64,000 bases of DNA from UBA10649 sp963700745 (GCA_963700745.1 CAVOYT010000012.1:1-64000), one strand, 5' to 3'. Numbered from the stretch's first letter, positions 18,874 to 29,640 are shown. Made by a program: numbers and translations. Notes: generated by a model not told the origin, from the sequence alone.

Positions 18874-20204
18874 CGACGACCGAGAACCAGACGACACCCG
18901 ACCTGTGGGCCGCCCCGACGGCGATCTCGCCGATCGAGGCCGTCGTCCCGGTGCCTGGGTCCAAGTCCGCCAGCAACCGGGCGCTCATCCTGGCCGCCAT
19001 CGCCGACGGACCCAGCACGATCACCGGGCTGCTCGACGCCCGGGACACCCAGTTGATGATGGCCGGACTCCGACTGCTCGGCAACGAGGTCCACGTCGTC
19101 GGTCACGATGACGTCGGCAATGTCACGGTTGCCATCACCCCGCACTTCATGCGCGGCCCCGCATCCATCGACGTCGGCCTGGCTGGCACGGTGATGCGCT
19201 TCCTTCCTCCGGTTGCCGCGCTCGCTCATGGCGAGATCACCTTCGACGGCGACGTCCACTCCCGTCGTCGGCCGATGGCCACCGTCATCGAGTCGCTGAA
19301 GGACCTCGGCGCCAAGGTGTACGACCGGGGCACCGGCCGGCTGCCGTTCATGATCGATGCCACCGGCGAGGTCACCGGCGGCGAGGTCTGGGTGGATGCG
19401 TCCCGGTCGAGCCAGTTCATCTCCGGCCTGCTGATCAGCGCCGCCCGGTTCAACGCCGGCGTCACCGTGCACCACGTCGGTCCGCAGATCCCCAGCATGC
19501 CGCACATCGAGATGACCATCGCGATGCTCGCCGAGCAGGGCATCGAGGTTCGGCGCGACGAGTCGTCGATCTGGCATGTCGACCCCCAGGACATCCCGGC
19601 CCTCGACCGGCACATCGAGCCGGACCTGTCCAACGCGGCGCCGTTCCTCGCGGCGGCGCTCGTCACCGGCGGCACGGTGACCATCCCCGACTGGCCGCAG
19701 CACACGGTGCAGGCCGGCGACACGCTGCGCGACCTGCTCGCCCGGATGGGTGCCAAGGTCGTGCTCGGCGACGACGGCCTCACGGTCACCGGCACCGGCA
19801 CCGTCAACGGCCTCGAGGCGGACCTCTCCGACGTGGGCGAGCTGGCCCCCGCCCTCGCCGCCGTGGCAGCCCTCGCCGACTCCCCCAGTCACTTCTTCGG
19901 CATCTCGCACCTGCGCGGGCACGAGACCGACCGCCTCGCGGCGCTCGCGACCGAGATCAACGGACTCGGTGGCGACGTGACGGAGACCCAGGACGGACTG
20001 CGCATCCGTCCGCGCGCGCTGCACAGCGGCGACGTCCGTACCTACGACGACCACCGCATGGCGACGGCCGCGGCCATCCTCGGTCTGCGAGTCGAGGGTC
20101 TCCGGGTCGAGGACATCGACACGACGGCCAAGACCCTTCCCGACTTCGCCCGCCGGTGGCAGGACATGGTTGGCCCCTCGGGAAGCACGGCGCCGCGCAC
20201 GTGA
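18870..20204 (+). CDS. aroA: 3-phosphoshikimate 1-carboxyvinyltransferase (EPSP synthase)
   Basis: The sixth enzyme of the shikimate pathway, 444 residues and complete. Motifs in order: VPGSKSASNRALILAAIADG, GLAGTVMRFLPP, SSQFISGLLI, ELAPALAAVAALAD, GHETDRLAALATEI and YDDHRMATAAAILGL. The substrate-site GTVMRF follows the usual NAGTAMRF pattern. Its ATG overlaps the copC stop, so this housekeeping gene is coupled to the copper genes; its TGA overlaps the rsgA GTG. Confidence 0.95.
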   Translation: MTTTENQTTPDLWAAPTAISPIEAVVPVPGSKSASNRALILAAIADGPSTITGLLDARDTQLMMAGLRLLGNEVHVVGHDDVGNVTVAITPHFMRGPASIDVGLAGTVMRFLPPVAALAHGEITFDGDVHSRRRPMATVIESLKDLGAKVYDRGTGRLPFMIDATGEVTGGEVWVDASRSSQFISGLLISAARFNAGVTVHHVGPQIPSMPHIEMTIAMLAEQGIEVRRDESSIWHVDPQDIPALDRHIEPDLSNAAPFLAAALVTGGTVTIPDWPQHTVQAGDTLRDLLARMGAKVVLGDDGLTVTGTGTVNGLEADLSDVGELAPALAAVAALADSPSHFFGISHLRGHETDRLAALATEINGLGGDVTETQDGLRIRPRALHSGDVRTYDDHRMATAAAILGLRVEGLRVEDIDTTAKTLPDFARRWQDMVGPSGSTAPRT

Positions 20205-21200
20205 CGCGACAGCATCACCTCCTCGACGAGGACGACGTTCGCGTCCGTCCCGGCCGAGGCAAGTCGCGGCCGCGGTCCAAGGAGCGCCCCGAGCACGCCG
20301 AGGCCCGTCCGGGCACCGTCGTGACCGTGGATCGCGGTCGCTTCACCCTTGAGCTCGCCGACGGCACCGCGATGTATGCCATCAAGGCCCGCGAGCTCGG
20401 TCGCAAGGGCATCGTCGTCGGCGACCGTGTCGAGGTGGTCGGCGACGTGTCCGGCGACACCGACACCCAGGGGCGCATCGTGCGGCGCGGCGCCCGCATC
20501 TCCACGCTGCGCCGCACGGCCGACGATTCCGACCCCGTCGAGCGGGTGGTGGTCGCCAACGCGACGCAGCTCGCGGTCGTGACCTCGACGGTCGACCCCG
20601 AGCCGCGGACCGGCCTGATCGACCGTGCGATCGTGGCTGCACTCGACGCAGGGATCGAGCCGATGCTCGTGCTCACGAAGACGGACCTGAAGCCGGCCGA
20701 CGAGCTGCTGGCGCTCTACGGTCCGCTGGACCTGCCGGTGTTCACCATCACCAACAAGAAGCTTCCGGCAGCACTGGCGGAGGCCCTGATCGGCGAGTCG
20801 ACGGTCCTGGTCGGCCACTCCGGCGTCGGCAAGTCCACGCTGGTGAACAACCTCGTGCCGTCGGCCGATCGCGTCATCGGTCACGTCAACGCGGTCACGG
20901 GCCGCGGGCGGCACACGTCGACGAGCGTGGTCGCGCTGCACCTCCCCGACGGCGGCATGATCATCGACACCCCGGGCATCCGGTCCTTCGGTCTCGCCCA
21001 CGTCGACGTGGACCGAGTGATCAACGCGTTCCCGGACCTCGGGGCACTCACGGCCGGCGTGCCCTCGGTCGTGCTCGCACGACGAGCCGGACTGCGCCCT
21101 GAACGACTTCGCGGACGACGGCTCCATCGCCGCCCTGCGCATCGATTCGTTGCGCCGGCTCATCCGCAGCCGGTCGACGACTGTCGACGACGAGGGCTGA
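20201..21200 (+). CDS. rsgA: Ribosome biogenesis GTPase RsgA, one frameshift
   Basis: A circularly permuted GTPase acting in late maturation of the 30S subunit. It has an OB-fold N-terminus, then G4-like LTKTDL, the P-loop VLVGHSGVGKSTLVNNL, and DTPGIRSFGL. The C-terminal zinc part RSCSHDEPDCAL appears after removing one inserted G near 21,065. The GTG start overlaps the aroA stop. The pairing of aroA with rsgA is common in actinobacteria. Confidence 0.9.
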
Positions 21201-21207
21201 CGCGGCG

Positions 21208-21687
21208 TCAGCTCGCTGTTGGTGTTCTCGATGATGGCCGACCACGCGGCCTCTGCACCGGTGTGACCGACGCGGATCGTCCAGTAAGATCGCCAGGAGC
21301 GACACCAGGATCATCACCACGCCGAGAACGGTGAGCCACGTCGGTCTGGACTTGTTCGCCGGGATGCCACGGTCGAACAGCCAGAAGACCAGCACGAGCA
21401 GGAACAGGACGCCGGCGATCAGCGGCAGCAGATCGCCAAGCTCGGCGTGCTGCTCGGGAGTGCCGACGCGCAGCGGCGAGCTGCTCCCCCGACTCCTTCG
21501 CGCCACCGCGGACGCCGCGGCCACCGCCGGCCACGATGACCACGAGGCTGCCGAAGCGGCGCGAGAAGCTCGGACGAACGGCCATCAGGATGGCGCCGAG
21601 GGCGGCCAGCGGGATGAGGACCACGGCGGCGTGCACGACGAGGGCGTGAACGGGCAGGCCGGCGATCGTGTCGAAGAGGGATCCCAC
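21208..21687 (-). CDS. DUF2231-type membrane protein, frameshifted
   Basis: About 150 residues with four hydrophobic segments: VHALVVHAAVVLIPLAALGA, a second around SLVVIVAG, LLPLIAGVLFLLVLVFWLF and WLTVLGVVMILVSLLAI. The HALVVH start is typical of DUF2231, a family of unknown function found in heme or redox settings. Frames change near 21,490 and 21,280, so the end is uncertain. GTG at 21687 lies six bases after TAGACT. Confidence 0.65.
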   Translation of the reverse strand: MGSLFDTIAGLPVHALVVHAAVVLIPLAALGAILMAVRPSFSRRFGSLVVIVAGGGRGVRGGAKESGEQLAAARRHSRAARRAWRSAAADRRRPVPARAGLLAVRPWHPGEQVQTDVAHRSRRGDDPGVAPGDLTGRSASVTPVQRPRGRPSSRTPTAS

Positions 21688-21693
21688 GGGGCG

Positions 21694-21699
21694 AGTCTA
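21694..21699 (-). promoter_or_regulatory. -10 box TAGACT for a leaderless start
   Basis: On the minus strand TAGACT, six bases, then GTG at 21687. It supports the start of the DUF2231-type gene. Confidence 0.5.
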
Positions 21700-21747
21700 G
21701 GCACGTTCCTGCCGGTCCGGTCGTCAGCGACGCCGATGGGCGCGCGG

Positions 21748-21753
21748 TAGGTT
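21748..21753 (+). promoter_or_regulatory. -10 box TAGGTT for a leaderless start
   Basis: TAGGTT, six bases, then GTG at 21760. It supports the hisN start. Confidence 0.5.
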
Positions 21754-21759
21754 GCCCGC

Positions 21760-22557
21760 GTGACCGAGCAGCCACTGACCGCCGACCTCGCGCTCGCCCT
21801 CGACCTGGCCGACGCCGCCGACGAGCTCTCCCTGTCGCGCTTCCGCGCGGCCGACCTCGTCGTGGACACCAAGCCCGACCTCACCCCGGTCTCCGAGGCC
21901 GACCGCGCCGTCGAGCGCGCCCTGAGGGCCGAGCTGGTCCGGCTTCGCCCCGACGACGCGATCCTTGGCGAGGAGTACGGATCGGCTGGTGAGGCACGCC
22001 GCCGCTGGATCATCGACCCGATCGACGGCACCAAGAACTACGTCCGCGGAGTTCCGGTCTGGGCCACGCTCATCGCCCTGCTGATCGACGAGGACGATCG
22101 TGCTCGGCGTGGCGTCGGCGCCTGCGCTGGCCCGCCGCTGGTGGGCGACGCGGGGAGGCGGCGCCTTCGTCACCGACCCGACCGCGCGCGAGCCCCGACG
22201 GCTGCAGGTCAGCGCGTGTCACCAGCCTTACGGATGCGTCCTTCTCGTACTCCGATGCTGTCGGCTGGGACGAGCGCGGATCCGCGCGCCGGCCTGACCG
22301 CCCTGCTGCACGGCACGTGGCGGCAGCGGGCCTACGGCGACTTCTGGTCGCACCTGATGGTCGCGGAGGGCGTCGTCGATATCGCCGCCGAGCCCCAGCT
22401 GGAGAGCTACGACATGGCCGCCCTCGTGCCGATCGTCGAGGAGGCGGGCGGGCGACTCACCGCCTACGACGGCGGTTCGGCCATCGCCGGTGGCTCGGCG
22501 GTGTCGACCAACGGCCTGCTCCATGAGGAAGTCCTGGCCTGCTACTTCGTGCCCTGA
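21760..22557 (+). CDS. hisN: Histidinol-phosphatase of the inositol-monophosphatase fold, frameshifted
   Basis: A Mg2+-dependent phosphatase of the HisN type, histidine pathway. Motifs: TPVSEADRAVERALRAELV, ILGEEYG, the metal site WIIDPIDGTKNYVRGVPVWA, and YGDFWSHLMVAEGVVDIAAE then LESYDMAALVPIVEEAGG near the end. Three small indels between 22,098 and 22,230 cancel out; the corrected middle reads VLGVASAPALARRWWATRGG. The place after aroA-rsgA is common in actinobacteria and favours HisN over a general inositol monophosphatase. Confidence 0.82.
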   Translation: MTEQPLTADLALALDLADAADELSLSRFRAADLVVDTKPDLTPVSEADRAVERALRAELVRLRPDDAILGEEYGSAGEARRRWIIDPIDGTKNYVRGVPVWATLIALLIDEDDRARRGVGACAGPPLVGDAGRRRLRHRPDRARAPTAAGQRVSPALRMRPSRTPMLSAGTSADPRAGLTALLHGTWRQRAYGDFWSHLMVAEGVVDIAAEPQLESYDMAALVPIVEEAGGRLTAYDGGSAIAGGSAVSTNGLLHEEVLACYFVP

Positions 22558-22640
22558 CGGCGGCCCCGGTTCGACGATTGCCGTGACAAGAACCCCTCAC
22601 CACGGCACGATGAGTAGACGTCACCAGCCATGGAGGTGCC

Positions 22641-23075
22641 ATGCAACTGTCCACCATCATCGCCGGCAAGGGCGACTTCGTCGCCACGATCCAGCCCGAC
22701 GCCACTGTGGCGGACCTGATCGCCATGCTCTCCGAGCACGGCGTCGGGGCGCTGGTCGTGTCGGCTGACGGCCGCACGATCACGGGCATCGTCTCGGAGC
22801 GCGACGTCGTGCGGGCCATGGCCCACGGGGCCGACCGGCGTTCGAGCAGCCGGTGGCGTCGATCATGACCAAGCACGTGTTCTCGCGCCCCGCCGGAGGC
22901 GCACGTCGAGGAGCTCATGCACGTGATGACGGAGAAGCGCGTCCGCCACATCCCGGTGACCGATCCCGAAGGACTGCTGCTCGGCATCGTCAGCATCGGC
23001 GACGTCGTGAAGTCCCGGCTCGGCGAGCTCGAGGGCGAGCGGGCCGCACTGATGGACTACATCACCCGGGGCTAG
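22641..23075 (+). CDS. Two-CBS-domain protein, frameshifted
   Basis: About 144 residues forming one Bateman module. CBS1 reads TIQPDATVADLIAMLSEHGV and ITGIVSERDVVRAMA; CBS2, after frame changes near 22,845 and 22,895, reads MTKHVFS, VEELMHVMTEKRVRHIPVTD and LLGIVSIGDVVKSRL. Such proteins bind adenosine nucleotides; no partner domain is present. RBS GGAGG precedes ATG 22641. Confidence 0.85.
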
Positions 23076-23076
23076 C

Positions 23077-23106
23077 AACCCGATGCCTCGTCACTTGTGG
23101 CGGGTT
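23077..23106. terminator. Possible bidirectional hairpin between convergent genes
   Basis: AACCCG and CGGGTT face each other across an 18-base loop between the CBS gene and the P450 gene. Weak stem, no long T-run. Confidence 0.3.
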
Positions 23107-23160
23107 TGCCGGCCCCCGGAGTCGCCACGTCTGACGACCCGACGGGCAGTCGACGACGGG

Positions 23161-24548
23161 TCAGCGGCGGGTCACCCGCAAGCGGCAGCCCGCCGACCGG
23201 CCGGACCGTCACCAGCGGCTCCGACCTCGGCACGCCGGCGCCCGTCCGGGTAGGCCACCGCGTAGCGGCCGGCGATCGCCGCAAGCATGAGCACGCCTTC
23301 GACGTAGGCGAAGTCGCGGCCGATGCACTGTCGCAGGCCCGCCCCGAACGGGATGAACGAGGTGCGGTCGGCCTCGCCGGTGACGAACCGATCCGGTCGG
23401 AACTGCTCCGCGTCGCGGCCAGACGTCCGGATGACGATGCAGCAGCCACGGACTGAGGATGACCAGGGCTGAGCTCCGGGATGTCGTGGCCGCCGAGGAC
23501 ATCGTGGTCGAGCGACTTGCGGGTGATGAGCCAGGCCGGCGGGTACAGCCGCAGCGCCTCGTCGAGGACCGCGCGCGCGAACGGCAGCCGCGCGTAGTCC
23601 GCGAAGGTGGCGGGGCGGCCGCCCAGGACGGCATCGGACTCCGCCTGCAGCTCGGCTTGGATGTCGGGATGCTCGGCCAGCAGCGCCCACGCCCACGTCA
23701 GCGCACTGGCGACCGTCTCGTGCCCGGCCACGATGAAGGTCACCACCTGGTTGCGGATCTCCTCCACGCCCAGCCCGGCACCGGTGTCGTCGCGCGAGTC
23801 GATGAGCAGGTCGAGCATGTCCGCCGGCGCGCCATCGCGGCCGCGGCGACGCTCGTCGAGCATCCGCTGCACGGCGCCGTCGAGCTCCCGCACGGCGGCC
23901 TGCAGCTTGCGATTGGCGGGCGACGGCACCCAGGCCGGGGGCGTGATGGGCACCCGAGCACGAGCGACGACCACGTCGAGAGCCGAGAGGGTCGCCCGCG
24001 CGAGCCGATCGGCGTCGGCGGAGAGGTCGGTCCCGAACAGGGCATGGCCGACCACCTCGAGTGCCCCGTGCATCATGGCGGCGTCCACGTCGACGACGCG
24101 TCCCGGCGGGCAGTGCGTCCCAGTTCGCGAACATCCGCTGCACGGCCACGTCGACGTGCCCGACGATGTGCTCGAGGGTCTCGTGGTGGAAGGCCGGCTG
24201 CACCAGCGGACGCTGACGACGCCACGACTCGGTGTCGGCGACGAGCAGGCCCTCCCCCGTGACGAGGGACAGGGACCGGTACTGGATGGTCGACTTGCCG
24301 TAGTTGCGGCCGTTGGCGACGAGCACGCGACGCACGCCGTCGGGGTCGTTCACCAGGTAGCTGGGCGGACGCGGGATCGGGAACTGGACGACGTCGCCGT
24401 ACTCGCGCCACGCGGACATGAGGTAGTCGAGCGGATTCCGGCGGATGACGGAGAAGGCCCGGAGCATGTCCGGCCCGAGCGGTCCGGGCGCCGTCGCCGG
24501 GGTGCCGACGAACGATCGTCCCTCGTACTCACGGGACGCCCATGTCAC
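23161..24548 (-). CDS. Cytochrome P450, frameshifted
   Basis: A heme monooxygenase of about 460 residues. The order is intact: PSYLVNDPDGVRRVLVANGR, ESWRRQRPLVQPAFHHETLE with the WRRQR heme-propionate region, the I-helix TFIVAGHETVASALTWA, the ExxR site LDEALRLYPPAWLITR, the PERF-like FRPDRF, and the heme loop FIPFGAGLRQCIGRDFAYVE with the ligand Cys. This layout is close to the CYP102/CYP4-like fatty-acid group; the substrate is unknown. Frames change near 24,105, 23,430, 23,235 and 23,175; deleting one G at the last gives the family ending LPLRVTRR-stop. GTG start 17 bases after sulP with GAGGGG between. Confidence 0.85.
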
Positions 24549-24565
24549 CCCCTCGTACGCTCACG

Positions 24566-26263
24566 CTAGTCGTGCGGGGACAGGTGCCGCTCGACGTGAG
24601 CGCGCGCGTGCTCGATCGCCTCGGGCAGGGAGGTGAAGGTGTGCCGCTCGGCCTCCAGGGCGGCCATCGCTCCCACGGCGTCGAGGATCTTCCCGGACCG
24701 CTCGCCGACGCCGCACAGCAGCACGGTCACCCCGCGGGACTGCAGGCCGGTGATGATCTCCTCAAGCGCGTGGCCGCCGCTCGCGTCGATCACCCGGACG
24801 CCACCCAGTCGGAGGATGACAACGCGAACGTCCGAGACGCTGGTGAAGACGTCGAGGAAGTGCTGGGCCGCGCCGAAGAAGAGCGCACCGTCCAGACGGT
24901 AGACCGCGATGTGCTGGCGCAGCAGAGCGTGCTCCTCCTGGTCGTCGCTGACCGACTCCGTGCCCGCGCGAACGACACCTCCTCCTGCTCGACGGTGCTG
25001 CTCTTCGCCATCGCCCGCAGGGCCAGCACGGCCGCCACGGCGATCCCGATCTCGACGGCGAGGATGAGGTCGAACACGACGGTCGCCGTCGCCGTCAGGA
25101 TCATGACGAGCGCGTCGGATTGTCGTCGATGTGAGGATCGAGCGTCACGGACCGACGGTCGACCATGCGCACGGCCGTCACCATGAGCACGCCGGCGAGG
25201 GCCGCCAGCGGGATACGGGCCACCAGGGACGCGGCGAACAGGACGATCGGCCAGGATCAGAACCGAGTGCACGATGGCCGAGACCCGGGTGCGAGCGCCC
25301 GCTCGCACGTTGACCGCGGTGCGCGCGATCGCCCCGGTGGCCGGCATGCCGCCGAAGAGGCCGCTCGCGACGTTCGCCAGACCCTGGCCGAAGAGCTCAC
25401 GATCCGGGTTGAGTCGAGAGCCGTCGGACATGCCATCGGCGACGCGAGCAGAGAGCAGGCTCTCGATCGCCGCGAGGGCCGCCACCGCGAGGGCTGCCGA
25501 GAACAGCGCGCTGGTCGTCGCCGTGTCCAGGATCGGCAGCCGTGGCGATGGGATCACGCCCGGGAGGGCGCCGATGGTCATGACGTCCCATGCCAGCCAC
25601 GCGGTCAGCGCGGTCGCGACGACGATGGCGATGATCGAGGCGGGCATTGATCGACGGATGCGCGGCAGGCCCGAGCATCAGGACGACGACCAGAGCCCGA
25701 CCAGGGCCAGCGACTGCACCGCCGAGCTGCCAGTCCGTCGCCGCGATCGCGCGGAACGCCACGACCGCGGTGTTCTCCCCCTCGGGCTTCGGCACGTCCA
25801 GGGCGAGCGGCACCTGCTGGAGGAAGATGATCGTGGCGATCCCGATCGTGAAGCCCTCGACCACCGGCCACGGGATGTAGGCCACGGCGCGCCCGAGCCC
25901 GGACATCCCCATCGCCATGACCATGAGTCCGGCCATGATCGCCACCGGGATCACCGCCTCGGCGCCGTAGCGCGACACGATCGGCACCAGGACGACCGCC
26001 ATGGCCCCGGTGGGTCCGGAGACCTGGAGATTCGATCCGCCGAAGACCGCCGCGACGAGGCCGGCGACGATCGCGGTGATCAGTCCGGCGGACGCACCGA
26101 CCCCGACGTGACGCCGAAGGCGAGGGCCAGCGGCAGGGCGACGACGCCGACGGTGATGCCCGGCGAGCACGTCGCCTCGCCAGCTGCGCCGCAGCCCGGA
26201 GTAGTCCGCCCTCGTGGGCAGCACCCGCTCCCGGAGGAGCGCGAGGGTGCTGGCCGTGCTCAC
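24566..26263 (-). CDS. SulP-family anion transporter with STAS domain, frameshifted
   Basis: A membrane transporter of the SulP/SLC26 type (sulfate, bicarbonate or dicarboxylates). It starts STASTLALLRERVLPTRADY, then about ten to twelve hydrophobic segments including GGSNLQVSGPTGAMAVVLVP, the family signature region, and GMPATGAIARTAVNVRAGAR. A cytoplasmic STAS domain ends it (VIDASGGHALEEIITGLQSR). Frames change near 26,110, 25,690, 25,260, 25,120, 24,960 and 24,860. GTG at 26263 overlaps the stop of the EthD gene. Confidence 0.85.
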
Positions 26264-26579
26264 GACCCCGGCACGAACACGTTCTCCGTCACGAGCAGGC
26301 GCACCCGCCCGCTGACGTGGGCCAGCGAGTCCGCGGCCGTCGCCTGGCCGACGTCGCTCGCGTAGGCAGCATCGAAGTCGGCGCGCGAGTCGAACCACAG
26401 CTCGGAGACCCCGTCGATGCCGGCCTCGTCGTAGCCGTCGTCGACGACGTTGAAGATCACCTTGCGCACTCCGGGCAAGCTGGACGGCCAGCGGCGACGT
26501 GCTCGTCGAGCCACCAGCCGACGAACTCCTCATGCGTCATGTCCGAGCGACGGGTGAGCATGATCATGGCCTTGAACAC
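26260..26579 (-). CDS. EthD-domain protein, one frameshift
   Basis: About 106 residues of the EthD dimeric alpha-beta barrel type: FKAMIMLTRRSDMTHEEFVG then WWLDEHVP, and after a frame change near 26,490 LPGVRKVIFNVVDDGYDEAG, ELWFDSRADFDAAYASDVG. Some EthD proteins support P450 systems in ether degradation, others act as small enzymes; the role here is unknown. A P450 does lie two genes downstream. GTG at 26579 has AGGAG upstream. Confidence 0.7.
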
Positions 26580-26591
26580 GGGCAGCTCCTG

Positions 26592-27156
26592 TCAGGCGGT
26601 TGGCTTCTGGACGCGGGCGTTCGGCCGGCCGCCCGCACTCAGGGCGAGCGCGATGACGACCTCGTCCGCCTTGCGGCGCGTCCGGCACGCTGACATCGAC
26701 GGCGTCCATGTCGTCGAACACCCAGCGGTCGTCCTTGTTGCCGATCGGCATGGTGATCGCCGAGCCCGGGCCGCCGATCTTCTTCGTTCCCGGGATGATG
26801 TCGGCGCCCCCGCCGATCGCGGCGCGGACGGGCGCGCCGAATCGCGGATGCAGGATCGCGGCCGTGTGCTCGCGGTCCCCGTCGACGCCGACGATGGCCC
26901 CCTTGCCGTAGCCCCGCACGTCGGCGGGCGCCACGCCCACCGACGCCAGCACGGCCAGGGCCCGCTCGACGAGCAGCGCGGCCGCCTGCGCGCCCGAGTG
27001 CCTCGAGCTCGCCGAGGTCGTCGACCCGACCGCGTCCGGCGAGCGGATTGCGCACGACGATCGACGGCCGTGCCCACCGCGGTCGGCGGGTCCACCGGCG
27101 AGTCCGGCCTCCCGGACCGTCTGGGTCACCGATGCCGTGATGCTGCGAACGTCCAT
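26592..27156 (-). CDS. AA_synth (amino acid synthesis family) protein, frameshifted
   Basis: About 188 residues. Conserved pieces are VRNPLAGRG, DDLGELEALG, VRGYGKGAIVGVDGDREHTA, ILHPRFGAPVRAAIGGGADI, IPGTKKIGGPGSAITMPIGN and VSVPDAP, matching the AA_synth family (PF06684). The family name rests on old evidence and the reaction is not established. Frames change near 27,080, 27,005 and 26,685. ATG at 27156 has GGAG upstream and lies 17 bases after fbiC. Confidence 0.75.
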
Positions 27157-27173
27157 GTCCGACCACTCCTTCG

Positions 27174-29481
27174 TCACCGGCCCGCCGGGATCGGCGAGCG
27201 CGCCTGGTACAGGGTCGTTCGCTCGACGAGCGTGCGCCCGATCGGCTCGACGACCTCGCGCAGTTCCTCGACGGTGATGCCCTGGCCGTGGGCAGCTCCG
27301 GCCGCGCGGGAGATGTTCTCGTCCATCAGGGTGCCGCCGAGGTCGTTGACGCCGGCGCGCAGGAGCTGCTGGGCGCCTGCGGACGCCGAGCTTCACCCAG
27401 GACGCCTGGACGTTGTCGATCTGCCCGTGATAGCCGATGCGACCCACCGCGTGCATGAGGACGGTCTCGCGCCAGGTGGGCCCGCGCCGGGCGCGGCGCT
27501 TGAGGTAGATCGGCGAGGCCATGTGCACGAACGGCAGCGGGATGAACTCGGTGAAGCCGCCGGTGCGCTTCTGCACGTCGCGGGTGCGGACGATGTGCCG
27601 TGCCCAGTGGACCGGCTGCTCGACGCTGCCGAACATGATGGTCACGTTGGACCGCAGGCCGACCGCCGTGCGCAATCTCGTGGGCCTCGAGCCACTCGCT
27701 CGTGGTGATCTTGTCCGGGCACAGCACCTCGCGGATCTGGTCGTCGAGGATCTCCGCCGCCGTCCCGGGCAGCGACGCCAGCCCGGCGTCCTTCATCCGG
27801 CGCAGGTACGACTCGAGCGGCTCGCCCAGGCGGCGAGCGCCCTCGGTGACCTCGAGGGCGGTGAACCCGTGCACGTGCATGGTCGGCACCGCGGCCTTGA
27901 CCGTCCGCGTGACCTCGACGTAGTAGTCGCCGTCGAAGTCGGGGTGGATGCCGCCCTGCAGGCAGACCTCGGTCGCCCCGAGCTCGGCGGCCTCGCGCAC
28001 CCGGTCGGCGATCTCGTCGTTGCGTGAGCAGGTACGGCTTGCCACGCAGGTTGAGGGACAGCGGGCCCTTGGAGAACCCGCAGAAGGAGCACTTGAAGGT
28101 GCACACGTTGGTGTAGTTGATGTTGCGGTTGCGGACGAAGGTGACGTCGTCGCCGTTCACCTGCTGACGCAGGCGCGTCGGCGAACTCCGCGACGGCCAC
28201 GACCTCCGGGCCGCGCGCCTCGAACAGGGTGGCGAGCTCCTCGACTCCCGGCTCCTGCCCGAGCAGCGACACCGGCGAGCACCTCCGACACGGCGGTTCC
28301 GGCATGCGAGGGTCCCGGCACGAGGACCATCGGCGGCGCGATCGGCGCCGGAGTACCAGGCGGTGGAGCGACGGCCGACCTGGATGACCTCGGCGCCCGG
28401 TGCCCACGTTCGCGGCGGCCTCGTGGCGCTCGGGGAACATCGATCCCGGATCGTCTCGCCCCATGCCCTCGGCATCCGAGCGGTCGAGCACGGCGAACCG
28501 CACGTTCTCGTCGAGCCAGCGGGCCGGGTCGAGGGCGAACTCCGGGTAGATCGTCAGCCGCGGGGCCAGTGCCAGCCCACGGGCCTCGACGGCCGCTCGC
28601 AGCACGTCGACATGCGGCCATGGCCGCTCCGGGTTCACGTGGTCGGCGGTGACCGGCGAGATCCCGCCGAAGTCGTCGATGCCGGCGTCGATCAGGGCAC
28701 CGGGGTCGTCGACGAGGTTGGGTGGCGCCTGCAGGTGCACGTCGGCGGGCAGGATCTGGCGGGCGAGCGCGATCGTCTCGAGCAGGTCGTCGAGGGAGCA
28801 CGGCCGGATGGTTGCGCATGAGCGTGCCCGGCTTCGGCACGAAGTTCTGGACGATGACCTCCTGCACGTGGCCGAAGTCCCGGTGCGCCGCCGCGATCGC
28901 CTCCAGCGCCACGATGCGGTCCGACCGCGATTCGCCGATGCCGACGAGCACCCCGGTCGTGAAGGGGATGGCGAGCTCACCGGCCATGCGCAGGGTCGCC
29001 AGCCGACGCTCGGGGTCCTTGTCCGGAGCGCCCGCGATGCGCCGGGAGGTCCGGGTTGAGGCTCTCGATCATCATCCCCTGGCTCGGCGACACCGCGTCG
29101 CAGCGCGAGCCAGGTCGTCCCGGCCGAGCGCGCCGGCATTCACGTGCGGCAGCAGGCCGGTCTCGTCGAGGACCCGTCTGCGCGGCGTGCAGGACGTAGT
29201 CGATCGTGGAGCCGAAGCCGTGGTCGTCCAGCCAGCGCCGGGCCTCCGGGTAGCGGTCCTCGGGGAACTCCCCCAGCGTGAACAGCGCCTCGTGGCAGCC
29301 GGCCTCGGCGCCCGCCCGGGCCACGTCGAGCACCTCGTCCATCGGCAGGTAGGCGCTGGGCAGGTGCGGCGGGCGACTGGGCGAAGGTGCAGTAGCCGCA
29401 CCGGTCCCGGCACAGCATGGTCAGCGGGATGAAGACCTTGGGCGAATAGGTGATCCGGCGCAGCGTGGGAGTCGAGGTCAC
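27174..29481 (-). CDS. fbiC: FO synthase, fused CofG-CofH, many frameshifts
   Basis: FbiC makes 7,8-didemethyl-8-hydroxy-5-deazariboflavin (FO), the chromophore of coenzyme F420, with two radical-SAM halves. The CofG half has PLTMLCRDRCGYCTF (CxxxCxxC). The CofH half has NINYTNVCTFKCSFCGFSKG with its own CxxxCxxC, followed by CLQGGIHPDFDGDYY, and ends near RTLVERTTLYQARSPIPAGR. Length is about 770 residues once ten or more indels (29,370 to 27,380) are corrected. GTG at 29481 has GGAGG. It is the first of five tightly spaced genes. Confidence 0.92.
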
Positions 29482-29600
29482 CCAGGCCTCCCATCACGTG
29501 TGTCGTGCGGAAGGAATCGTCGCACACCCCCTCCGCAGCGGTGGTCCCCCGCACGATTCTGCAAGATCTTGCGTGAACCTGCTCACATTCGGGCAGATTT

Positions 29601-29640
29601 GTTTGCGTCTACGACAAACCTGAGACATAATCGTTATGTC
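29601..29640 (+). promoter_or_regulatory. Promoter with palindromic operator
   Basis: -35 TTGCGT (29603-29608), 17 bases, -10 CATAAT (29626-29631). A perfect inverted repeat GACATAA-TCG-TTATGTC (29624-29640) covers the -10 and the start point, and GTTTG-N9-CAAAC (29601-29619) covers the -35. The local AT content is high. A repressor site is likely; the repressor is unknown. Confidence 0.6.
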
